Positions 1-6,423 of a stretch of DNA of 17,071 bases are shown piece by piece. Source of the DNA: Pseudomonadota bacterium. GTDB lineage: Bacteria > Pseudomonadota > Alphaproteobacteria > Sphingomonadales > Sphingomonadaceae. Position 1 is the first letter of the stretch. Every line of letters begins with the position of its first letter. The notes under the pieces were generated by a model. The model made no database searches. It had not been told where the DNA came from and saw nothing but the letters and a program-made list of their open reading frames with translations. The DNA lies in contig JAEZQR010000346.1 in assembly GCA_023413015.1 (NCBI GenBank), positions 1 to 17,071 on the forward strand. The letters are read 5' to 3'. A program made the translations under genes and the position numbers.

Positions 1-812
1 CCCTTGCGGAAATTGTCGGCGACGGCATCGCTGCCGAGCACCTTGTGGGCCGCGACAAACACCTCCGGACCGTCGACCGTCAGCGCGGTGACCACGCGGG
101 TCGCGCACAGGCCGACGCCGCAGCTTATGCCCGCCATGCGCGAATCGTTGGCGATGCGCGGCTGCACCAGGACACCAGTCGGATCGCCAGAGCCGAGTAG
201 GCGCTCGGCAAGCTCGCGCGCGCTCAGGCGCCGGCCGCTCTCGATCCAGCCCTCGCCGTCGCGCTGCAGCGCCATCGTGTCCTCGCCGTAGGAGCCGCTG
301 ACCGGCTTTACGAACAGCCGGTCGGGCCAAGCCGGCATGGCCGCCATTACGGCCTCGACGTCGCCGAGCATCGGGAAGTCGCCATTGCATGGCGGGCCCG
401 ACCGGCGCCCGACCACGGCCGTTATCGGCGCGATCGGCACGCCATGCGCAACGAAGCGCTCCGAGGCCAGCACCTTGTCCCGGACGACGAATTCGACATC
501 GAAGGGATGGAGGATGCGAAGCATCTTGTCGTTGTGCGGATGCTCGCGGAGATATTCGCGCCACGTCGAGCGCGGGCGGTTCATCAGGTCATAGAGGAAG
601 AAGTCGACGGGGCCGAGGTTGTAGCGGAGCCGCGCGTCGAGCGTCTTGCCGAGGATTTCCGGCGTCCGCAGCGCCTCATAGGCGAATGCCTCGCGCGTGA
701 TCCGGGCATAGTCCCCGACGACCGCAGCCAGTTTCCTGGCTCGCGACAGACCGGCCCCGACCGGTCCCTGCGTGTCCGGGCGAGCCGTCGCCACCTCCGC
801 GCTTGAACTCAT
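1..812 (-). CDS. Sugar-transfer-associated ATP-grasp protein, partial (C-terminus outside window)
   Basis: An open minus-strand frame runs from an ATG at 812 off the left edge with no stop, giving 270 codons. A Shine-Dalgarno GGAG lies 6 bases before the ATG. The translation begins MSSSAEVATARPD. It contains YDLMNRPRSTWREYL near residue 80, then an ATP-grasp-like nucleotide-binding stretch RLFVKPVSGSYGEDTMAL, then VLVQPRIAND and a cysteine-containing GLCATRVVT strand. This order matches the family annotated as sugar-transfer-associated ATP-grasp (ATPgrasp_ST), usually found in capsule or exopolysaccharide clusters; its substrate is generally unknown. The catalytic C-terminal lobe is outside the window, so activity cannot be judged. 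It lies 124 bases downstream of the flippase on the same strand, which suggests co-transcription and a polysaccharide role. The alternative is another carboxylate-amine ligase of the ATP-grasp fold. Confidence 0.8.
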   Translation of the reverse strand, partial: MSSSAEVATARPDTQGPVGAGLSRARKLAAVVGDYARITREAFAYEALRTPEILGKTLDARLRYNLGPVDFFLYDLMNRPRSTWREYLREHPHNDKMLRILHPFDVEFVVRDKVLASERFVAHGVPIAPITAVVGRRSGPPCNGDFPMLGDVEAVMAAMPAWPDRLFVKPVSGSYGEDTMALQRDGEGWIESGRRLSARELAERLLGSGDPTGVLVQPRIANDSRMAGISCGVGLCATRVVTALTVDGPEVFVAAHKVLGSDAVADNFRK

Positions 813-936
813 AAGCTGCTCCAACGTCCCTGCTATTGCCCCGACGAGCTACACCGGGCGACGCCGCGTCGATCCCGCGACTGAAGACCAATCCCGGTAC
901 GCCGCGCCGTGGCGTTGGTTCCCCAGCCCCTTCGGG

Positions 937-2442
937 TCAGGCGCGTACGGCGATGCGGCGGAAGGCCTGGCCCGAGTAAAACAGGAAATTCTCCTCGAAT
1001 CCGCTTGGCCGCCCGGCCAGCCGCCAGAGGAAATAGTGCGCCGCGCCATAGATCGCCGCCCCTGCCGCGACGCAGGGCAGCAGCAGGACGAGCTGCTCGA
1101 ACGTCCCGCGCGACGGATCGAAGCCGGGCGAGATGAGCGCGAGGCCGCCGAGCATCACGAGCGCGGCGATCATGCTGCGATAGCAGGTGATGAACGGCGC
1201 GAACGGCGTATCGTCGGTCATGTCCGCGACGAAGCGCAGGTTGAGGCCGATCGCGATCAGCAGATAGACCCCGACGCCAAGCGCCGCGCCGCGAAGGCCA
1301 TCCAGCTGGATGCCGAGGTAGACGGCCGGATAGGCAACCGCCAGGACGATCGCTGAACGCACGAACATGGGCCGAACCCGATGCAGCGCCATGGCAAGGC
1401 TGTCGGTCGCCGCGGCCAGCGTGCCGATCGCCAGCACGGGAGCGAGTATCTGGAGCGGCACCGCCGCCGCCAGCCACTTGGCGCCGAACAGCACGAGGAT
1501 GATCTCGCGCGCATAAAAGGTCATGCCCAGGCTGATCGGCAGGGCGAGCCCTAGGATCGTCGCCTGCGCGCTGCGATAGCTGGTCCGCAGCCGCGCCGGG
1601 TCGTCCTTGATCGCACTCAGCGCCGGGAACAGTACGCGGCGCAAGGGAGCCATCATCTCTTGCGTCGGAAGACTGGCGAGCTGCTGGGCCGCCGCGTAGA
1701 CGCCGACGGCGCCAGTCCCGAGGAACTTGCCGATCAGCACGCGCGCCGCCATCGAGCTGAGCTGCGCCATGATCCCCTGGAAAGTCAGCCAGGTGCCGAA
1801 GCCGATGAAGGATCGCCAGTCGGCGAGCCCGAGCCGCGGCCGGTACGGAATTCGCCAATAGGTGAGCGACAGCTGGAGCAGCCGCTCGACGACCGTGGCG
1901 AGCACGATCGCCCAATAGCTCCGGAAGTAGACCGCCGCCGCAATGCCGCTCAGCGAGGCCACCATCGTCGCGATGGTCTGGCGCCGGAATTCCATCGAGA
2001 AATCGACGTTGCGCTCGAAGATCAGGAACGCCGGGTTCTTGAGACCGTCCAGCAATACGGTCACCGACAGCACCTGAAGCACCGGCTCCAGCGCCGGAAC
2101 CTCCATGAAGCGCGCGATCGGCCCGGCCCCGGCGAAGACCACGAGTGCAATCAGCAGACCGCGAAGCAGCGTCAGAGTGAAGGCGGTATCGAGATGCGAC
2201 TGATCCAGCGTGTCGAGCGCGATCACCGCGCTGTTCACCTTCAGATCGCTGATCGTCTGGAAGAACGCCACCGCCGTGATGGCGAGCGTCGCGATACCGA
2301 AGTCGCCCGGCGTGAGCAGACGGGCCAGTACGACGAGGTTCAGCAAAGAGAACAGCCGGACGATGATTCGGCCGCCGGCGAGGAAGGCCGCGCCCTGCAG
2401 GGCACGCCCGCCCAGATTCTTGCTGCTGCGTGAAAAGTTCAT
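937..2442 (-). CDS. Wzx-like polysaccharide flippase (MOP superfamily)
   Basis: The product is 501 aa, the usual length for polysaccharide/O-antigen flippases. It is an inner-membrane protein with about twelve hydrophobic segments. The N-terminus is typical: a short basic segment (MNFSRSSKNLGGRALQGAAF) and then a first helix with LNLVVLARLLTPGDFGIA, the P-x-D/E-[FY]-G signature of the Polysacc_synt_3/Wzx group. FGTWLTFQGI starts the second half. The family moves lipid-linked oligosaccharides across the inner membrane for export or polymerisation; the substrate cannot be read from sequence. The ATG at 2442 is used because it directly precedes the conserved amphipathic N-terminus; the ribosome site before it (GGCGA) is weak. 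The ATP-grasp gene follows on the same strand after 124 bases. The C-terminus ends in a short basic tail after the last helix. Confidence in the superfamily is high; the exact polymer is unknown. Confidence 0.88.
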   Translation of the reverse strand: MNFSRSSKNLGGRALQGAAFLAGGRIIVRLFSLLNLVVLARLLTPGDFGIATLAITAVAFFQTISDLKVNSAVIALDTLDQSHLDTAFTLTLLRGLLIALVVFAGAGPIARFMEVPALEPVLQVLSVTVLLDGLKNPAFLIFERNVDFSMEFRRQTIATMVASLSGIAAAVYFRSYWAIVLATVVERLLQLSLTYWRIPYRPRLGLADWRSFIGFGTWLTFQGIMAQLSSMAARVLIGKFLGTGAVGVYAAAQQLASLPTQEMMAPLRRVLFPALSAIKDDPARLRTSYRSAQATILGLALPISLGMTFYAREIILVLFGAKWLAAAVPLQILAPVLAIGTLAAATDSLAMALHRVRPMFVRSAIVLAVAYPAVYLGIQLDGLRGAALGVGVYLLIAIGLNLRFVADMTDDTPFAPFITCYRSMIAALVMLGGLALISPGFDPSRGTFEQLVLLLPCVAAGAAIYGAAHYFLWRLAGRPSGFEENFLFYSGQAFRRIAVRA

Positions 2443-2571
2443 GCGATCGCCGCGTGCCCCACCTGAGTTCCCGCGTCAGGAACGCCAGGTCACGGCGAGG
2501 GTTCAGTCACCGGCGCGCCGGGCAGCACAAATATTCTACGCGGATACGCATCTGCCGATCGATTGCGATCC

Positions 2572-2619
2572 GCACCGGATCGACCGGTGCCATCCCGGCA
2601 GAAGCGAAAGCTGTCGCTT
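2572..2619 (-). terminator. Two small hairpins after the S8 protease gene
   Basis: Two perfect short inverted repeats lie at and just beyond the protease stop codon. AAGCGA (2602-2607) pairs with TCGCTT (2614-2619) and overlaps the stop, and GCACCGG (2572-2578) pairs with CCGGTGC (2584-2590) around a 5-base loop. Neither is followed by a T-run in the minus-strand direction, so an intrinsic terminator is doubtful. The rest of 2443-2571 shows no gene or recognisable site. Confidence 0.25.
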
Positions 2620-3457
2620 AGGGCAGTGTCGGCGCCGCCGTGACAGGCGATGCGCCGCCGGCGCCTGTTGCCACCGCCGGCGCGGTGGACGCGGCCACAT
2701 CCTTCGCTGCCGCCGCCACGGCCACGGCCGGCGCCGCAGCCTTGGCCAGCACGCGCTGCGCCGTCTCGATCGGCGCCGCGAACGAGGTGCCGGTGCCGCC
2801 GACCGCCATTCCCGTTGCGGTCATGGTCGGCACGTTGACGCCGAGCCGCCACACATAGTCGTAGCCCAGCCCCTCGCCCGCCTCGGGGCGGTTGGTGCGC
2901 GTCCACGGCTGCCCGCTCGCGTCGACCGCACCGACCAGCACCGCCTTGGGATAGCCCGCGCGCGCGGTCTTGCGGTTGCCGGGATGATCAAAGCCGTCGT
3001 TGCCGGCCGCCATCACCACCATGACGCCCTGCGCTGCCGCATCGTGCACCGCCGCCACGATCGACGGATCCTCCGGCATCGACAGCGAGATGTTGATCGC
3101 GTCGACGCCGAGGCTCGTCGCCTTGCGGATCGCGGCGGCGAGCGGCGCCGGCGACGGTTGGCACGGCGGCGCGGCGCCTGCCGGGCAGCCGGCCGGATCG
3201 TCGATGCGCAGCGAGACGATATCGATCGCGCCCTTCGCCTCGCGGTTGATGATCGTCGCGACCATCGTGCCGTGATCGTAGCGCGGCTGGAACGCCGGCC
3301 GCGCCCCCACCATATCGTGCTCGGCCACGACGACCGACTGCAGTTCGGGCGTCCGCGCGACGCCGCTGTCGATGACCGCGACCAGCGGCCGCGCCCATCC
3401 CGCACCGCCCGTCAGAACGCAGGCAAGTGCCACCAAAACCTTGAATCCACCCCGCAT
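2618..3457 (-). CDS. Secreted S8 (subtilisin-like) serine protease, compact, no propeptide
   Basis: The 279-aa product has a signal peptide (MRGGFKVLVALACVLTGGAGWA, cut near residue 22) and the full subtilase triad: Asp30 in VAVIDSGV, His62 in DHGTMVA and Ser225 in GTSFAAP. The oxyanion asparagine is Asn153 in AAGNDG. An insertion with two cysteines (Cys91, Cys99) sits in the loop before the INISLS strand and could form a disulfide. Subtilases usually carry an I9-type inhibitor/chaperone propeptide of 70-100 residues between signal and catalytic domain; here only about seven residues separate the predicted cleavage site from the catalytic Asp. After Ser225 a last short helix runs into an Ala/Pro-rich, low-complexity tail (about residues 238-279). 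The likely location is periplasmic or extracellular. It is divergent from the Thr/Gly-rich gene at 3656 with about 200 bases between. Substrate unknown. Confidence 0.9.
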   Translation of the reverse strand: MRGGFKVLVALACVLTGGAGWARPLVAVIDSGVARTPELQSVVVAEHDMVGARPAFQPRYDHGTMVATIINREAKGAIDIVSLRIDDPAGCPAGAAPPCQPSPAPLAAAIRKATSLGVDAINISLSMPEDPSIVAAVHDAAAQGVMVVMAAGNDGFDHPGNRKTARAGYPKAVLVGAVDASGQPWTRTNRPEAGEGLGYDYVWRLGVNVPTMTATGMAVGGTGTSFAAPIETAQRVLAKAAAPAVAVAAAAKDVAASTAPAVATGAGGASPVTAAPTLP

Positions 3458-3481
3458 GGAACGGCCCCCCGACCGAAAGAG

Positions 3482-3493
3482 TAATCATGATTA
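3482..3493. promoter_or_regulatory. 12-bp perfect palindrome upstream of the protease gene
   Basis: TAATCATGATTA is a perfect, AT-rich palindrome in otherwise GC-rich DNA, 25 bases upstream of the protease start and in the divergent spacer shared with the Thr/Gly-rich gene. Ten of its bases (ATCATGATTA) recur at 6781-6790, 46 bases upstream of the minus-strand gene starting at 6735. It could be an operator or part of a promoter. No known regulator is assigned. Confidence 0.3.
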
Positions 3494-3592
3494 ACAGGAC
3501 GTTCGCGCAGCGGCACTGCCGATGCGACAGACCGAAGTGCGGCGGGACGCCGCATGGAGGCGACCGACCGTGCGCAAATGCCGACCAGAACC

Positions 3593-3617
3593 GGAACGGC
3601 TATGGAGCGCTGCCGTT
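3593..3617 (+). promoter_or_regulatory. EcfG-type general stress promoter of the first Thr/Gly-rich gene
   Basis: GGAAC (3593-3597), 16 bases, then CGTT (3614-3617). This is an exact match to the alphaproteobacterial EcfG/sigma-T consensus GGAAC-N16/17-CGTT. It would start transcription near 3625, about 30 bases before the ATG at 3656, leaving room for the ribosome site GAGGAGA. The same arrangement before the paralogous gene (4300-4325) makes chance unlikely. Confidence 0.72.
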
Positions 3618-3655
3618 CAAGTGGCTCCCCCTTAAGCGGGACAGAGGAGACACGC

Positions 3656-4240
3656 ATGAACAGCAAGATTGCGCTCGCAGGCGCGGCAACGCTCCTGCTT
3701 GGCACGGTCGCCATCGCCCAGACGACGGGCACGACCGGCAGTACCGGAACCACCGGCACGGGCACGACGGGCACCACCGGCTCCGACAGCCAGACGATGG
3801 GTACGACCGGCACCACGGGTGCGGGCACCCAGTCGACGACCACCCAGTCGACCACGACGCCCCCGACGACCGGCACCACAGGTACGATGGGCACCACTGG
3901 CACGACAGGGACGACCCAGGGCACCTACGGCACCGGAACCGGCACGACGGGCACGACCCAAGGGACCTACGGCACGGGGACCGGCACGACCGGGACAACC
4001 CAAGGCACGACTGGCACTATGGGCACGACCGGCACCACAGGTACGACCGGTACCATGGGTACGACAGGCACGACCGACACGACGGGCACCACCGGCACTA
4101 CGGGTGCGGGCACGATGGGCACCACGGACACCGGCACGACCGCTACGGGGACGACCGGCACCAGCCAAGGCACCTATGACACCGGCACCACGACCGGCGC
4201 GGGTGACACGACTTACCGCCGCGCCGGCGAGCGCGGCTGA
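3656..4240 (+). CDS. Exported Thr/Gly-rich low-complexity protein (first of two paralogs)
   Basis: The 194-aa product has the N-terminal export sequence MNSKIALAGAATLLLGTVAIA, cut near residue 21, followed by about 160 residues built almost only from Thr and Gly in TGT/TTG triplets with scattered Met, Gln, Tyr, Ser and Asp. It ends TYRRAGERG. The ATG at 3656 is chosen because it follows a good ribosome site (GAGGAGA), starts exactly at the signal peptide and lies downstream of the stress promoter at 3593. The open frame extends upstream to 3554 but overlaps that promoter. No catalytic motif is visible, so it is likely a structural or surface/periplasmic protein; Thr-rich segments could be glycosylated (inference). 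The gene at 4364 is a shorter paralog with the same ends. I do not recognise a named family. Reverse-strand open frames over this gene (PVVPVVP-type) are shadows of the repeat. Confidence 0.8.
   Translation: MNSKIALAGAATLLLGTVAIAQTTGTTGSTGTTGTGTTGTTGSDSQTMGTTGTTGAGTQSTTTQSTTTPPTTGTTGTMGTTGTTGTTQGTYGTGTGTTGTTQGTYGTGTGTTGTTQGTTGTMGTTGTTGTTGTMGTTGTTDTTGTTGTTGAGTMGTTDTGTTATGTTGTSQGTYDTGTTTGAGDTTYRRAGERG
3911..3994 (+). repeat. Two tandem 42-bp units inside the Thr/Gly-rich gene
   Basis: Copies at 3911-3952 and 3953-3994 both encode TTQGTYGTGTGTTG, differing only at synonymous positions, and a decayed third copy (TTQGTTGTMG) follows. They sit within a gene-wide pattern of short TGT-coding triplets and suggest growth by slippage or unequal crossing-over, with selection holding the protein repeat. 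Confidence 0.8.
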
Positions 4241-4252
4241 CGACCGCGTACG

Positions 4253-4288
4253 GAAACCGGCCGCTGCCCCTCCCCGGCGGCCGGTTTC
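4253..4288 (+). terminator. Hairpin between the two Thr/Gly-rich genes
   Basis: A perfect 12-bp stem pairs 4253-4264 (GAAACCGGCCGC) with 4277-4288 (GCGGCCGGTTTC) around a 12-base C-rich loop, 13 bases after the stop of the first paralog and just before the promoter of the second. Only TTT within the stem's end serves as a T-tract, so termination may be partial. Its position, separating two genes with their own promoters, supports a terminator. Confidence 0.55.
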
Positions 4289-4299
4289 AGTGCGTCAGT

Positions 4300-4325
4300 G
4301 GAACAGACCTGCGGCCTCCTCCGTT
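4300..4325 (+). promoter_or_regulatory. EcfG-type general stress promoter of the second Thr-rich gene
   Basis: GGAAC (4300-4304), 17 bases, then CGTT (4322-4325), an exact consensus match with the other allowed spacing. It is about 40 bases upstream of the ATG at 4364 and just after the intergenic hairpin. It probably also drives the L,D-transpeptidase gene, which starts without a gap behind the second paralog. Confidence 0.72.
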
Positions 4326-4363
4326 GAAAAGGTCTCCGCAATTTGGCCTTCAGGGAGACGCTT

Positions 4364-4780
4364 ATGAACTGCAAGATTGCGCTCGCCGCCACGGCTACGG
4401 CGCTTCTTTTCGGTACCGCCGCGGTCGCGCAGACCACCACCACGACCACCCAGACGCCTTATGCGCCCGGTACGACGACGACCACCACCGGCACGATGGA
4501 TACGACTCAGTCCACGACCGGAACGATGGCCACCACCGGCGCCGGCACCACGACCAGCGCGGACCTTCCCAACGTCCAGGGTGACCTCAACAGCACGCTG
4601 ACCGTCGCCCCGGCCACCACGCCGCCGGCGCAACCGACGAGCACGACGCGCTCGGTGACGACCGGCAACACCACCACCACCACGACGGTCACGGTCGTGC
4701 CGAAGGCGGCCCCGGTCGCCCCCGCCCCGACCACCGGCGCTGGCGAGATGCAGACCCAGCAGGCTGGAGAGCGCGGCTGA
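4364..4780 (+). CDS. Exported Thr-rich low-complexity protein (second paralog)
   Basis: The 138-aa product starts MNCKIALAATATALLFGTAAVA, nearly the same export sequence as the protein encoded at 3656, and ends QTQQAGERG, sharing the AGERG tail. Between lie poly-Thr tracts (TTTTTTQTPYAPG, NTTTTTTVTVVP) and a more varied middle (SADLPNVQGDLNSTLTVAP), so it is less repetitive and more Pro/Ala/Val-rich than its neighbour. The ATG at 4364 has a GGGAG ribosome site at proper spacing; an upstream in-frame ATG at 4343 would put extra residues before the signal peptide and lacks such a site. The pair looks like an old tandem duplication, as the similarity at both ends includes the bases around the stop (GAGCGCGGCTGACG/GAGAGCGCGGCTGACG). 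It is likely co-transcribed with the L,D-transpeptidase that follows. No known family; function unknown, envelope location inferred. Confidence 0.78.
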   Translation: MNCKIALAATATALLFGTAAVAQTTTTTTQTPYAPGTTTTTTGTMDTTQSTTGTMATTGAGTTTSADLPNVQGDLNSTLTVAPATTPPAQPTSTTRSVTTGNTTTTTTVTVVPKAAPVAPAPTTGAGEMQTQQAGERG

Positions 4781-6417
4781 CGCACGGTTCCGGAACCATC
4801 TTCGGCGATCCGGCCGCCACGCCCCGCGCGCGGCGGTCGGCTCGCGCCTACGCACTCGTTGGCTGGTTCCTGGTCACGACGGCGATCGGCGTCGCCGCGT
4901 CGCCTGACATCGCCGCCTCGCAGCCGCGCAACATTCGCGTCGCGATCGACCTTGCGCTTACCGACCGAACCGATCTCGACGCCTTCTACCGGGCGCACGG
5001 CCACCGTCCGCTGTGGATCGAGGACGACGCGCTTCGTCCGGAGGCGGAGGTGCTCGTCGACCGTCTCGCCCGCGCCGCCGACGACGGCCTCTCGCCCGAC
5101 AGCTATAGCCTGTCGCAGCTTCAGGCTACGCTGGCCGCCGCCCGCACCGGCGACCCAACTGCGCTCGCGCAGGCCGAGCTCGCGCTCAGCCGCGCCTATG
5201 CCGATTACATGGTCGATCTCCACCGCCCCAATCCGGCGGCGTCGATGGTCTATGTCCATGACGGGCTGGCGCCCAGCCCGCTCACCACGCGCCAGTGGCT
5301 GGAAGCCGCCGCCCGCGCCCCCTCGCTCGCGCAGGCTCTCGTCGACGGCACGCGCATGAACCCGCTCTACGAGGAGCTGCGCGCCGGCCTCGCCGCCTAT
5401 CGCGCGCGCTGGTCGGTGCTGCCGACGGTCGCGGTTCCAGACGGCCCCGCGCTCAAGCCGGGCATGAAGGGTCCGCGCGTCGCCGCGCTGCGCCAGCGTC
5501 TCGGCCTCCCCGCCGCGCCGGCCCGCTACGATGCGGCGCTCACTCAGGCGGTGCGCGACTTCCAGTCGGCGCATGGCCTGCCCGCTGTCGGCGTCGCCGG
5601 CCCGTCGACGATCGCCGCGCTCAACGCAGGCCCCGCGCATTACGAGCAGCTCATCCGCGCGAACCTCGAGCGCGCCCGCGCCATCCCGGCCGATCCCGGC
5701 CGGCGGTTCATCCTCGTCGATACCGGCAACGCCACCTTGCGCGCCTATGAGGACGGCCGCGTCGCCGAGACGATGCGCGTCGTCGTCGGCAAGCCGAGCG
5801 AGCCGACGCCGGCGATGGCCGGCCGCATCTCGTTCGCGGTCCTCAACCCCTACTGGAACCTGCCGCCCGACCTGGCGCGCGTCCGCGCGCAGCGCGTGCT
5901 GGCGCAAGGCGTCCGCTACCTAGCCAGCGAGCGTCTCGAAGCACTGTCGGGCTGGGAGGAGGGCGCCCGCCGGCTTGCTCCCGACGAGGTCGACTGGCAG
6001 GCGGTGGCGTCCGGCCAGCAGGAGCTGCGCATGCGCCAGCTGCCCGGCGGGCAGAACTTCATGGGTAAGGTGAAGTTCATGCTGCCCAACCGGCTCGGCA
6101 TCTATCTCCACGACACGCCAGAAAAGCAGCTGTTCGCCGACCCCCAGCGCCGCTTCAGCTCGGGCTGCGTCCGCCTCGAGGACGCCGCACGCTTTTCGCG
6201 CTGGATCTTCAACGGCAATCCGCCCGATCCCGACACCGCGGCGCTCGACCAGCACGTCGACCTGCCAGAGCCGGTCCCGGTCTACATCACCTATCTGACG
6301 GCGGCACCCCGCCCCGGCGGCTTCGACTTCCGCCCGGACATCTACCGGCGCGACCCGACGCTCCTCGCCGCGCTCGATCGCGGCGGCGCTGGCGGCATCA
6401 AGACGGCGGCGCGCTGA
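4777..6417 (+). CDS. L,D-transpeptidase, YcbB-type, with apparent CTG start
   Basis: Periplasmic enzyme forming 3-3 peptidoglycan cross-links or attaching proteins. Counting from CTG at 4777 (546 aa): a basic stretch and one hydrophobic helix (about residues 22-41), then the conserved scaffold region with LDAFYRAHGHRPLW (about 67-80) and DDGLSPDSYSL. A peptidoglycan-binding domain follows (about 223-285, GMKGPRVAALRQRLG). Last comes the YkuD catalytic domain (about 310-505) with His445 in YLHDTPEKQLF and the nucleophile Cys464 in SSGCVR. The first ATG/GTG/TTG after the in-frame stop at 4582 is GTG 5050, which would remove the membrane segment and half of the scaffold domain. CTG 4777 overlaps the upstream TGA (CTGA) and has GGAGAG 5 bases before it, which suits coupled translation. 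The start is therefore inferred; a sequence error or another rare codon such as CTG 4870 is possible. It ends 6 bases before the convergent gene at 6424. Confidence 0.88.
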   Translation: MTHGSGTIFGDPAATPRARRSARAYALVGWFLVTTAIGVAASPDIAASQPRNIRVAIDLALTDRTDLDAFYRAHGHRPLWIEDDALRPEAEVLVDRLARAADDGLSPDSYSLSQLQATLAAARTGDPTALAQAELALSRAYADYMVDLHRPNPAASMVYVHDGLAPSPLTTRQWLEAAARAPSLAQALVDGTRMNPLYEELRAGLAAYRARWSVLPTVAVPDGPALKPGMKGPRVAALRQRLGLPAAPARYDAALTQAVRDFQSAHGLPAVGVAGPSTIAALNAGPAHYEQLIRANLERARAIPADPGRRFILVDTGNATLRAYEDGRVAETMRVVVGKPSEPTPAMAGRISFAVLNPYWNLPPDLARVRAQRVLAQGVRYLASERLEALSGWEEGARRLAPDEVDWQAVASGQQELRMRQLPGGQNFMGKVKFMLPNRLGIYLHDTPEKQLFADPQRRFSSGCVRLEDAARFSRWIFNGNPPDPDTAALDQHVDLPEPVPVYITYLTAAPRPGGFDFRPDIYRRDPTLLAALDRGGAGGIKTAAR

Positions 6418-6423
6418 CCCGGC

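Noticed and set aside
1660..2433. 257-codon plus-strand frame opposite the flippase
   Set aside because: Charged Arg/Glu/His/Gln-rich antisense shadow of a membrane protein gene.
2210..3484. 424-codon plus-strand frame opposite the flippase 5' end and the S8 protease
   Set aside because: Arg/His-rich composition typical of an antisense frame; the protease on the minus strand has signal peptide and triad.
3412..4173. Long minus-strand open frames with PVVPVVP-type repeats opposite the Thr/Gly-rich gene
   Set aside because: They are the exact antisense of ACC/GGC-type codons in the repeat, lack a ribosome site and signal peptide, and share no promoter; the plus frame has all of these.
3656..4240. 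Possible CRISPR-like or VNTR array from the dense short repeats
   Set aside because: Repeats are in-frame coding triplets with synonymous variation, with no unique spacers of constant length.
4507..5907. 466-codon minus-strand frame across the Thr-rich and L,D-transpeptidase genes
   Set aside because: Arg/Gly/Ala-rich shadow; the plus strand has domain motifs with catalytic residues.
5050..6417. GTG 5050 as start of the L,D-transpeptidase
   Set aside because: It would remove the membrane segment and the conserved FYRAHGHRPLW region, and it has no suitable ribosome site; frame conservation clearly extends upstream.
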